In this document: positions 12,217-24,000 of the stretch, one piece after another
Layout: each line of letters starts with the position of its first letter
Numbering within the stretch: the stretch's first letter is position 1
From: Lytechinus variegatus
Taxonomy: Eukaryota; Echinodermata; Echinoidea; Temnopleuroida; Toxopneustidae
DNA length: 64,000 bases
Assembly (NCBI RefSeq): GCF_018143015.1
Contig: NC_054743.1
Span: forward strand, 42,488,922 to 42,552,921
Direction of reading: 5' to 3'
Notes under the pieces: generated by a model
The model's input: only the letters and a program-made list of their open reading frames with translations
Told to the model about the DNA's origin: nothing
Databases searched by the model: none
Position numbers and translations under genes: made by a program

Positions 12217-13218
12217 TATAAGTAATATGGGAAATCCCTAGTAGTGGATGGAATTCCTGGCCAAACTCTTCAGTAGCAAACAATTTCTCACTGATATCAA
12301 TATGTTTAGTCATCAAGAGGTGCAAATAATTAATTTAATGGCTAGCAAGGCCATATCAGCTAAAGTTAGTAGGTCTGTGTATATGTAAGCCTATATGTAG
12401 ACTGGTCAATGTATAGAGCGTCTATGCCTCTTTTTGTTCTGATTCATCATTGGTATGTGTTAATGTACATCACATACTTAATATTAGAAAGACCTTTACA
12501 AATTGCTCATGTTAAAGGAAAGGGGTAGAGAGGAGCTTTGAGAACTTTACTGAAGAGAACTAGAGTGGTACCTTCAAGAAGGTATTTAGAAAAAGGCACA
12601 GAGTAAGGTAATGTATCTAAGGGCTAATAGTGCTCAACTATGGAGGGATGGGGGGGGGGGGTGTGGCTGTGTGCTCCAATCTTAGTCTACCCCCCCCCCC
12701 TCTTTAAAAGCCATGCCATCTATGAAATCATCTTTCTTTCTCTTTCTATCTCTCTTTTTTTCTCTCTCTCTCTTCTATCTAATTTTATGTATCTCTTCCT
12801 TCTTACATCTGAGAGGCAATAGCCCTAGGAAAATTTTGATATGATAGGTCAAATGCAAATGTACTAAAGTAGTATGTTCTTATACTTTTATTGTTTCCTC
12901 ATTCAATCTCATGTATATCTGGTAATTTTGTTTGAGGCAGTTCTGGTATCCTGATATCTACACAAAATTTACATACACCTTTATATTACAATTAATAGGG
13001 ACCTATTGTCATTACATTCACTTCTGGGCTGTATGCAGGCAGGATATGTATGCATCCATATAGTGAATATAACATGTATGAGTAATACATTAAAATGGGT
13101 CATTGCATAGAAAATAGGCATTTTCAATGCATTTCTTTGTGCTAGTGTGAGTGTACAGATATGAAAGAATAGCAAAGTAGCTATTCAATAAAATAAAATT
13201 CATAGGTCATATAATATA

Positions 13219-13684
13219 GGTGCCATGAGCCTAATTACATCAGGAGGGCTCAAGATATTCGTTCGACCCAACCCATTCAAATTTTTTTCAATTTGATGTT
13301 GCTGATTGACAAAACTGTATGAATATGATTCAAAATCTAACACTGATTCTAGAAATGGTAACTACTGAACTTCCTTCGACCAAATTGAGAAGATAAAAAA
13401 GTGACTTGGAACTATTTTTTTGACTGGCGGACTAATTAGGGCTATTTTACTGTTTGAGTCGATAAATTTGATCCATTCATAGTTATCTTCATAAATGGCA
13501 ATTTATTTTTTAAATGAGCTGGCTACGCTACCCTTTCCTGGTCAGATATGGAATGCCAGATATATATCCTATCCAATGGTAGTAAACATTCCACCCTCTA
13601 ATTTCACATTTATTTTTTATGAATTTTTCAAAAGTGCCATTTTAACACACAAGTCTATGGGGAATGTTTTACGCGCGTGACACC
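13219..13684. repeat. Right terminal repeat of composite A
   Basis: Direct copy of 11751-12216. The ATCT target duplication follows directly at 13685-13688. Confidence 0.85.
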
Positions 13685-13730
13685 ATCTGCCGTAACAGAC
13701 CGCCATCGTTTTCCACTTCTTTACATAACA

Positions 13731-13987
13731 TACACTGTAAAAAGTATTGGGTAAAACTTTTACCGCCACGACGGTAATTATGTGTCCAACCACTTTGGGG
13801 CTGTATTTTACCCAATGCGGGAAGCATATTGCCCAGTAAGGTTAAAACATAAGCAGAAATTACTTTAGCATGGGCAATTTTTTTTTTATCGCACTGGATA
13901 AGTAAAACTCCCCAAAAGAAATGCCCAATGTTGGTTGGGCACATAATCACCCTAATTGAGCACTTTAACATAATTTTTTAGAGTGTA
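13731..13987. mobile_element. MITE with TACACTSTAAAAA termini
   Basis: Starts TACACTGTAAAAAG and ends TTTTTTAGAGTGTA, so the ends are inverted with TA at each side. Inside are GGGTAAAA and TTTTACCCAATG blocks in opposite orientation. Length about 257 bp. The termini resemble those of the foldback at 55076-55248. Confidence 0.75.
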
Positions 13988-14029
13988 ATTAATATCTAGA
14001 GGATGTGATTTATCTCTGAATACTTCAGT

Positions 14030-14345
14030 TGCCTTATTTAGAGTTATTTCCTGACAGATCAGGTCCAGGTCAAATTCTTTTCTGTCTTCTGGATTTTGCC
14101 TGCTTACTTCACAGTTCTTTTCAATTTCCTCTTATCTTTAAGTTTAGCACTGTTATACCGCATGCAGCCCAAAATCGCAACGCTTTCAATCACTGATTTA
14201 AAAAAAACAATTCATGATCTTCTTGACAGATTTAAAGCTTAGTAGCTTCCGAATAAAAAAATCCTTTGGTTTCCTTTCATTGATTTGATTTGCCCAAGTT
14301 AATTTGTTGTATATAGTCGTATACCTAGGCGTTTATAGTTTGAAA
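14030..14345 (-). mobile_element. LINE reverse transcriptase C-terminal fragment
   Basis: Minus-strand translation gives NYKRLGIRLYTT, KSMKGNQRIFLFGSY, then FFKSVIESVAILGCM, YNSAKLKDKRKLKRTVK and AGKI. This is the thumb/C-terminal pattern of LINE RTs (YKYLGI..., F(F/Y)xSVIxSV..YG, RLxRxVxxAGKI). It carries stops and is a fossil. Confidence 0.65.
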
Positions 14346-14789
14346 CTATTTCAATCTTTTCATTGTTTATTCGGATTTGGTTATCAAGATGGTTCTAGCT
14401 TTTCTTCGTCCGGAAATCCAGAGAGGGAATTTTTAAAATTTCCCAGAAGGGCACTTCAGGATGATGATGCGATTTTAACATTAAGGGAAATTCAGAGAAA
14501 TGAAATAGTAACAATTACATCAAAATTAATCGAGGAATGACAAAATTATGACAATTGAAAGTGTCGCATTAATTCGGTCAAACAGTTATGTGTGTAATAT
14601 GTATACATGTCTTCATCAATATGCAATTATAGGCAAGTTGATGATGTCATCTTCCCAGCCACTTATTCTTTATCATATGAAATTATGCTTATTCAAATCT
14701 TGTTATCTAAGAATATGGAAACAGGATTGACAACTTTTTTTACTGTGGAAGATAATCATTGCAGAAACTGATTCTATTAAAAGGGAGAG

Positions 14790-14995
14790 GCGTTGCCTAG
14801 GGACGTGGGTTCGAATCCCAGCCATGACGTGTTTTCCTTCAGCAAGAGATTTACCCACGTTGTACCTCACTCAACAAAGGTGAGGTAAATAGGTACCGGC
14901 AAGATTAATTTTTTGAATGCACCAAGCCCCTTTAGCGGCCGGAGCAATATCCGATGTAATATACATCTATAGTGCGCCACTGAATAGGAAACTGG
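14790..14995 (+). repeat. tRNA-derived SINE fragment
   Basis: Contains a box-B-like GGGTTCGAATCCCAGCCATG followed by CGTGTTTTCCTTCAGCAAGA and CAAAGGTGAGGTAAATAGGT. The same order is seen in the fuller minus-strand copy at 16889-17176. The 5' tRNA-like half is mostly missing. Confidence 0.7.
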
Positions 14996-16888
14996 ATAAT
15001 CGCCACATAAATGCTAATCTTGTATTACTATTAAAACATGAAAAAAATGTTTATTTGATGGAATGAAATAATAAAAAAGAGAATGAGGACATGTCATCCT
15101 CAGCCCAACTAATACACATTAATGACGTCATGCATTTAACTCATTTCACCAATAATATTGTCTAATTTCAATAACCTTTTTTTAAACTAAGACCATTGTG
15201 ATTATTTTTTTGCGCTTTTTTTTGCAGAATTTACTCTGTTTATTAAGATGTAATAATTTCTAGGTTGTAGTACCCCTTGGAGGTATCTTCCATCCCTATC
15301 ATAACCTTCACGCCTTAATTAGTCAATAATGTGGGAATCAGCTTGGTAATACGAAAGCTTATAGGTGCCTACCAGATGACGAGTTAAGAAGACAATGAGA
15401 CGAGTTATTGGAACTAGTCAAGTCGACGTGTCTGGGACAGGAGGAAAAGGTTTAGATTTATTGAAATACCCAAGAAGTTGACTTGTTTGGAAAATGAAGA
15501 CAGGAAATTAGCTGTTCCTCGACCAATATCTTTTTTTTATTTATTTTTTTTATAGTTTTCTGTCTTTTCACATTTATTTTCTTTACCTCCTTTTTCTAGC
15601 TCTCTTTCATATTTTGCTATTGTCGTTTATTTTACTGTATATTTGAAAATCAGTGGTTCAGGTGGAGGAGTTGTTATCTCCTGAGGCGGCACACCCATGC
15701 CCTGTTAGCATGATGAAATGTACTTGAATGCGCTTACCGTCTATCTTAACAACAACACGAAACAAAATGGCAACAAAGTTTCAGACGCTACAAATATTTA
15801 ATCATGCCATGAGACGATATAAAAGCGTGCAGTTACTTAACGATCAGAATACCTTAACACGTGCCTTAATCGCGTTTGAGTAAGATGGTGATAATTAACT
15901 ACTTCATTTTAATGTTTTTATATAGCTTTTTACGAGGTACATGTAGTGTTTATTTCATATTTATATCCAGGTAAATTGATTTTCAACGATTTGTGTCGTT
16001 ACTAGAACTAGTCGTTATGCACTGTGGACATGATTAAGAAAAGAAGGGATTCCCCCCAAAAAATCCCAAACTCCTTTTTTGTGACGCCTGAACGGAGTTC
16101 GGTAGAGACAGTCAGTTTGGTGGTGTAAAACAGTGAGGTAGAAGGAGATAAAAAATAGAAAAAAAGAAGAAAGGGAATAAGAAGAAAAATGAACAAAAAT
16201 AGATATATAACAAAAAACGCTTTCATGATAATTTATTCAGTAGTCGTTTAATGATAAATGGACATTTCCAACAAACTCAACAATAAAATCAGTATAAGAA
16301 TGAAGATAGAAATTAATTTTCTTAAATGTTGTGTTGGAAGTAAGAAAACTGAATAAAATGGGATGATGAAAGTTTGTGAAAGAAATCGGAAAAGCATCAA
16401 GAAAGTTATAGCTGCTTTAAAATTGAGACCACCAAGGCTATGTAGATTTCAGATTGGCAAGTCGGTAAGAAAATAATGACAAGGGGCAAGGACAACTTTC
16501 CAACAGGCCATGTACTTAAATATCACGGATTTTTGGTTTTCACCTAAGTTCCCATTCTAAACTCTGAGGAAGTAATCTAAATATTATCCTGGTAATTGTT
16601 TTATGTTCTCACGAAATAAAGATGAATATTTTGAAGTAATGTTTTTTTTATATGTATGCATTTAATGGATCGGAGTACCTGGAGGAGTAGCTGTGTCCGA
16701 ACTTCTTCAAAATTTCACCATCAACTTGTCTGATTTTTCATTTACCCCTAAAAACACATTTTATCTGGGTTGGATTCCCTTTAGGCAATGATTAATTATC
16801 ATTTACAATTCGAACAGAAATAATCTCAGTGGATCATTTGACAGATCATGCAGATAGGGAGGATGAAATCAAATGTAATAACTAAAGG
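14996..16888. other. Intergenic, no gene identified
   Basis: AT-rich. About 15085-15180 has a dispersed-repeat wording (GAGGACATGTCATCCTCAGC ... TTAACTCATTTCACC) that recurs near 22390-22480. Frames are short and I assign none. Confidence 0.5.
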
Positions 16889-17176
16889 TAATAATAATAA
16901 TAATAATAATAGGCATTTATACACGCCATCTATCTAGAAATATTCTATTCCGAGGCGCGTTGTTATTATTACCCCGGCTTTAGCTCGAGCTGCCTCTCAG
17001 CGCTCATGCATTCAAGGAATTAATCCTGCCGGGTACCCATTTACCTCACCTGGGTCGATTGCAGCACAATGTGGATACATTTCTTGCTGAAGGAATTTAC
17101 GCCATGGCTGGGATTCGAACCCACGACCTTCTGTTTCAAAGTCAGAAGACTTATCCACTAGGCCACAACGCTCCAC
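16889..17176 (-). repeat. tRNA-derived SINE, near full length
   Basis: On the minus strand it begins GAGCGTTGTGGCCTAGTGGA (box-A-like D-arm), then an anticodon-arm-like TTCTG...CAGAA stem, GGGTTCGAATCCCAGCCATG (box B), a tRNA-unrelated body with TTCCTTCAGCAAGAAATG, and an (ATT)n tail at 16889-16911. It is not a functional tRNA because the anticodon loop is enlarged and a body follows. Confidence 0.8.
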
Positions 17177-17865
17177 ATTAATAACGTACCATGGAGACCA
17201 ATCAAGTAGTCAGAATACCATACAAAAGTGAAAAATTCGAGGGGCAAAACAACAACACCACCAAAATGCAAACAAAAAAATACAGTATAATACATTAGGA
17301 AAAAAATCGATAATTTGAGCCCATTTCAGTTACAAGTACACCAATATTTCAATACGTGACCAAGCTAAAATTAATGCTCCTGGCATAAGGTTGATTTAAC
17401 CAACAGAGTGACTAACACTCTCTGAAAGGGGTAAAGATTCCAAGACATATATGTGTTTTTTCTTAAAAGAGATTAATATAGTTTTAGAGACATTACAACG
17501 TGAGAAAAAAAAAACAAAGAAAATTGAGACATTAAAGTTAACAGCTGATATAGCCCTTATTCCGCGTTGTAAGCATATAAAATTAGCATAGGTAAAACAA
17601 ATATCCCGGGGGTTGAAATGAACAAAGTTAAATTTAGATGTGCCATTCCGTTACTTGATAACTGAATACTAAAATGCTGTAATCAGTGGTCCGCAATCCT
17701 GAGGAATTAGTGATAGCAATTAGCATTACAGCATTTTCTTGCGAGCAACCTTATCGTTTACACGGCATTGATGGGATGCATATTGAGTGTTGTTATATAA
17801 TGCTACACAACTGCTATTCATCACCATTTGTTTCACAATTCCGACAGATCTTGTTCGTAGAAAGT
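17177..17865. other. Downstream flank of gene 1
   Basis: Presumed 3' untranslated or intergenic sequence beyond the gene 1 stop codon on the minus strand. I did not find a convincing poly-A signal or any other feature. Confidence 0.4.
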
Positions 17866-18047
17866 CTAATAGCATTTGCTTTTACAAACAACGGCGTATT
17901 GTGCCTTGCCTCCTATGGGTGCAAGCTTCATCACGTGATCATTGCCACAGTAGCCAATCGGAGCACGTCCTTTGCGATCGGTTGCTTGAGCAAAGACACT
18001 TGATGTGGGACGAGCTTCTAGCTGCGGAGGATCTGGAAGAGGTTCCA
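17866..18047 (-). CDS. Gene 1 exon 4, cysteine tail and stop
   Basis: 182 nt from acceptor CATGCAG to a TAG stop. The core DRKGRAPIGYCGNDHVMKLA and the end VVCKSKCY are shared with gene 2 exon 32959-33140, which has the same length and the stop at the same codon. The YC..DHVxK start resembles the beginning of PAN/apple-like domains, but only the first part is present. Confidence 0.8.
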
Positions 18048-21000
18048 CTGCATGGGATTTATATAGTACGATGTTTATAATACTTACACACACGGTATAC
18101 GAGAAAAATAACTTTGTCATGCTTTATATTAAATAAAGCCATAGACCAATCCCAATACCTTCCTGATCCTTTGCACAAATTAGCCTAACTGTCACAGTGA
18201 TACTAAATTCTGGTAAATAGGTATGAATATAAAACGACAAATATTTTTCATCACTTATGAAAAAAATACACCAATTTTTCAAAAATAATTTCGAATAAGA
18301 CTTTTGAATAAAATTTCTGAAATGTCGTAGTCTATGATATTGAAGTCTGTGACGTCATATGTCACAAAATCAATAAAGACAGAGCTGTGCGAGTACCTAA
18401 AGTACTGAGGGCGTGACAAGACGAAAATTTACCCACTTTCATTTCAGTAGAGATCATTTTAAATCAAGAGGCTTCTAACTATAACTTTGATGAAGGACAT
18501 TTAAATAAATGAAAACACAAATAGAAAACAAATTCATTACCTTGGCAACAACACTTTTTTATTTACGAGCCGCATCGGAGGAAAAGTGAAGTTTGTGAGT
18601 TCATTTCTAATCCTAAAAAAGGTTCCAATTTCAAGTCCGACACTGTCGTTTTTATATTTTACTCACCATTATCAAAGTAAGCCATAGGGGCTCCCAAAAA
18701 GAAAATATAAAAAGCATTTTTTAAGAGCGTGACACAAGCCAAGATGAAATGTCATGGGACACAATAAAAATCTTTTCCCCTTTTTATTTATAACAATGAT
18801 TTATCAATACTCTAAATAGCCTAGAAAAATAAGCAAAGTGTGCTTTAAATAAGTGTAATGTAAACAGTTGTACACGTATCATTGAGTTGTTAACATGTTT
18901 AAAGTTTCCCCCCTTTGCTATATGTATGATTTCGTATTTCGTCGTGTCGATGTTAAAATCCTAATTTCTGCACGCGACGGAAACAAGGTAAAAGTTTACA
19001 GTTCTTTCAAAAATGTTTGCAGGAATTTGATTTTAATTAGTTAGTAGTGTAGGATAGTTGTCAATCAATACTTTATGGTCACCAACATACAATGTCATGT
19101 ATAACATGTATAAGCCTAACTGACAAAAACGAATCAGAGCGCTTCAAAGTTCCATTTCTTTTAACCAAAAACTTGAAAATAACTTGATTCTTCGCAGATA
19201 TACAAACAAACTGAATTCATATTGGGAATACTATAGAATTGAGTGTTTCATTTTCGAATATATTTCTTTAAAAGCTGACTTAATTTTGATACAATGGCTA
19301 GATTCTTAAAATTCCATACCGTCACACTTAGAGGGCGTTCCTCAATCAAAAATCACTTTCTTGAAGAAACAGATGTTTTCACTATTAAACCTGTGTTTCC
19401 ATAAACGTCTAATTCTGAGCTTCCAGATCATATGGAAGGCTCAGAAATATATTCAATTTGAAATTTTCAGGTTTTGTGTTCCTTGCTTTTAAGTCAGACC
19501 CAAGTGTAAATAGAATATGTAGTATTTCCCACACCGCAAACTAAAAGATAACAAGTGATGAAATCGCACATAGATAAATTAAATTAGTCAAGTTTACCTT
19601 CACAGAGCGTTAGAATGGCTAAACGTTTGGTTACTATTACGTCGTACAATCCACCCGGAACTGTGACGAACGTGGCTACTACTTGGCCGGGAAGAGCGGC
19701 ACTCACGGAACCGAAGTCGTGGTCGTTTGGCCACATATCTATTTGTTTAAAACATATAAATCACGCAGTCATTTAGACATTTTTGGGGGTCAAACTTAGA
19801 ATTGCAATGCTTACATTAAAGCTAAATTACAGTAGTTGTAGTAAAATACCGATTTCGTGAGAAGGTCTGTAAAACCAAGGTTAAGTATGACTATATCATC
19901 GTCGATCTAGATCTGGTACAGTTACATAAACTGAACTTTTTGAAATTATAAAATCTAAGCTTAAAAACAATCACACTGAAGATCGCCAACACAGATAGGC
20001 ACACGTGGGACAGTGTATATTATATTGCTTGAATAAAGACCCGAGGGAAGTGTCCGAAATTGTGTAATTGTTGAGAAATAATTAATTAATTATTTCTCAA
20101 CAATTACACAATTTCTTCCAGAAACCTTCGGCACATGTTTTTTTCATTCATACAAACAGACACTTGGTTGGCCATTATATTGGATTCTATAAGAAGTCAC
20201 TTTGAGATCGTTACCACAAATGGCATTTACCTTTAACACAAGATCCGATGTATAATGTCAAACTTGAGTCCACTTATGTAATATTTCGCTTGACAAGGCA
20301 TCAGCGCTAAAGGTCTTTGGTGGAAATTTTTGGAGCAAACTTACCGACTTGCTCATCAGTTTTCTCTCGGAATTCGTAAGATGTGATAATTGAATATAGA
20401 TCGTTTAGAATGAACACATGTTTTCATTGTTATCATTACAATGTCTCATTATAAAATACTTAGATTCCTTAGTATTTTTCTAACGTCTTGTGTTTCCTTA
20501 CTACAGTCATTGTTATTGGTAACTTATACGCAATAAGGAAAAAAAATCATAGTTTGCTCCCCGAATGCAACACTTACAACTGTTTTCTTGATGCAATCTT
20601 AAAAACGTTTTTTTAATTCTTATTCCATTTATCATAATGAAATACCAAACTGCACCCTCAAAGGTGCAACTTTACTTTGCATATTTTTTCTGCATAATAC
20701 ATGTAGGCCTATGTACAATACATATATTATTACTAGGTTACTATATAAGACAATAGAAATTATGAAAATGCTGAACTTACCAGCATTGGTAAGACCTATA
20801 CTGCTGCCATCCACACACAAGAAGGTGATATTTGCATCATCATACACACAGCCAACCCAGATGTAATCATCTATTTCGGTATCCTTGTGTTGTGTTATGT
20901 AGGGCATACGGGCAATGCCGATCTCAGCTTTGCTATTTGGAACAAAGACTTGGCCTCCCAACGACTTGCACGTGGAAACGGCAATCTGATACTCATTTTT

Positions 21001-24000
21001 TACAATTAGTGGAAAATTATAACATCCCGATCCTATGTTTTTCCATCCAGCAGGACACCTTCTACCTGTAACAACAGATGAAATAAAAAATAATAATTTA
21101 ACAAAGTTCTAAACCCGCACGTTTAGGTGCATGTACTTGCACAGAGGGTGAAGGCTCAATTTGCATGTGACCCCTTGGAAAAGGGATGTCCAATCAAGGA
21201 GATAGGTGATATCTCCTTGGTCCAATCATCGACCTAGTAATAGGTCCATGGTCCAATGTACCCCCTCGTTTGTAGCCCTACTATTCGAGTCAGGCATCGA
21301 AACCAATTACCTCTCATGGTCGTTTTTTTTTAGAGTGGTCAATTAATATACGGCCAAAAATATCCCTACCCTAAACAAATTGCAATCAATGATTTTTCAA
21401 CGGTTTCTGGTGCTATTTGACCTCAGGAATAACATACTAAAATACAAAAATCCACACCCTGGAAAATGATTATTTTCAAGATGGCGTGCAAGATGACCGC
21501 TATTCACTGAAATGGATATAACTCACTCATGACCCGCTGTCATCATCCACCCTAGAATCCTATTTCGGCTTATATTCCATTGTATAAGGGGTAAAACATT
21601 TGTTGATACATGCTAGAGTGAATGTAATAGCACACCAGTGGGAAATCTTGGAAATCCAAGATGGCCCAAAATGGCTGCCAAGGGCTAAAAATCCACAGTT
21701 CATATATCCAACACGTTCTTAAGTGGCATTAATTTGGTTTCTATTCAATTGTTTAAAGGATGAAGAAGTACTTTGGAATAAGTTGCAAGGACAGCCAGTG
21801 GTCTAGTGTGTCCAAAAATCCAAGTTGTCTCCCTAAAATTGAGTTTAAAAACGCTATTGATAATTAAAATGGACATAATCCATTTCATATTCTCTTCAAT
21901 CATATGATTTGATGTATAGACCATGTTTTCAATGGTCAAATAATAAGTTACAAGCACATTAAGTGGTCAAGTATGTTAAAAAACAAAGGATGGCTTCCAA
22001 AAATTGAGTTTAAAATTGCTGTTGCTGCTTTATCATGTTTATTAAACACCGACATAGTGCGCTCAATATCCAAAAATACATGTATGATTTTTCTGTCTAT
22101 GCCATGGTTAAAATGGTCAAATAATACATTGACACAAGTTACAAGCGAAGTCAATAGTCTGATATGTCCACAAATTCACGATGGATTAAATAAAATTATT
22201 CTGAAATGGCTGCTAATACTAAAATTCCACATAGCTCATTTCATTTTGGCATAGAAGATGTTTTGAAGAAATAAGTTGCGGCAATGAATAACTAATGCTC
22301 TTGATCAGTTGTCAATCCAATTTATTTAGTTCTTGGTAGAACATTTTTAATAAACCTGATTTCATATAATCAAATACAAAAGAACAATTGGGGATATGAC
22401 ATCATCAGTCCACCTAATGAATATTCATAAAGACATGACGAGAACCGTTTCACCGGAATATAAAATGCAAATCTTTAAAATTCAATAACTTGGATATTTG
22501 TTATCGGATTTTGATCAAATTTTCATCCCAATGATATATTACTATCTCCGTCCTGGACCATCCCTTTTAAGCTGACATGGCTCAGTTCAGATCGGCCTAG
22601 AAAATGCGATATGGTGTCTAAACCACTGGTTTCAAGGATCAAATACTAGTAAAGTACTTAAAATACTAGTAAAGTCTTAAACTTAATGAAAATAAAAGTG
22701 AATTCATTGTTTTTGGTTCGAAAAAGTCTATAGTGAAAATTAACCATGATCGCTTGCTTATACATATTGACGATAAAGTTATTAGGCCAGTTTCTAAGGT
22801 ACGTAACCTAGGTGTGGTATTTGATACCAATATGTCTTTTGTTGAACATGTATCTAGCACATCAAAGTCTGTTAGATATCAATTGCGGAACCTAGGGTTT
22901 ATTCGAAAATTCTTAAACAAACAAGCATGTGAACAATTAATTCATGCTTTAATCACATCTCGGCTTGATTTTTGTAATTCTCTTTTCTATGGACTCACAA
23001 AACAACAACTTAATAGATTCCCTTAGGCCATACAATCCTATCCGCACTTTACGATCTACAGATTGTAAGCTGCTTCAAACTCCCCGTACCTATCATTCCT
23101 GGGGAGACCATGCTTTCTCGAATGCAGCAGCCAGGTTATGGAATATGCTTCCTCTCTCACTTCGCTCCATCAAGACATATACTACTTTCAAAGATCACCT
23201 TAAGACATACCTATTTCAATTGTAATTGATTTTAAATGTATATTGTATTTTGTTGTATTCCATTTATGATTAAAAGAAAGATGATTCATCCCTTCCCGTT
23301 CGCTGGCTGTTCATGTGGGACCCGGTGTCCTCAGATTGCTAGAGCTCTTGTGAGTTATGTACTGACTGGGTTTACCCCTTAAATTGTCAGTGAACGGGGC
23401 AGCTAGAGGGCACTGGGTTCCGCATGATGATGGGCTGATGGATGGGTTGGGGTAAATGAAGCAGATGTGAAATTATTATTATTATTATTATTCTTACATC
23501 GTACTTGTTCATGGTTCTTGTGTCGCTGTGGAGAGTACTTATATAAATTTCTATAAAATATAATTTTTACATTGTAAAAGAGAACTTTTGCTCGGCTATC
23601 GCCATTAGCGTCTACTGACGGTGTGTGCGCTCTACAAATATACACTATTATCATTATTAATAAATTGGACATGTTTTAAAAACAGTCAGTGGTCTGGTAG
23701 GACCAAAAATCCAATATGGCTTTCAAAAATAATTTTAAAATGTCTAATGATACTTAAAAGTGGCATTGCTCATTTTATATCCGCCTGTGAAATATGATTA
23801 AGGGTCAAATTATATATAAGGACAAGTTACAGTGACAACCAGTGGTCTAGTATATTAAAAATTCCAAGATGGTTTCCGAAAATGGAGTAAGAAATTGCCT
23901 TATGTTACTTATAAACGGACATTTTTTAATATCTATTATATGTAATATAAATATGGCTTCCAAAAATGGGCTGTAAATTGACTGTTGTTACTTACAAGTT

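Larger units (their letters stand above)
11751..13684. mobile_element. Composite element A with ~466-bp direct terminal repeats
   Basis: Two nearly identical 466-bp direct repeats (11751-12216 and 13219-13684) flank about 1.0 kb of non-coding DNA. The whole is bounded by a 4-bp duplication, ATCT, on both outer sides. Each repeat has imperfect inverted ends (GGTGCCATGAGC at the start, complement GGTGTCACGCGC at the end). A diverged relative of the same size lies at 47727-49659. The layout resembles a miniature LTR element (TRIM), but termini are not TG...CA and I see no primer-binding site. The near-identity of the repeats indicates a young insertion. No protein is encoded. Confidence 0.75.

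Noticed and set aside
12027-13680. Identical 61-codon frame seen twice
   Set aside because: It lies in the two terminal repeats of composite A and is explained by the repeat; the related repeats of copy B do not keep the frame.
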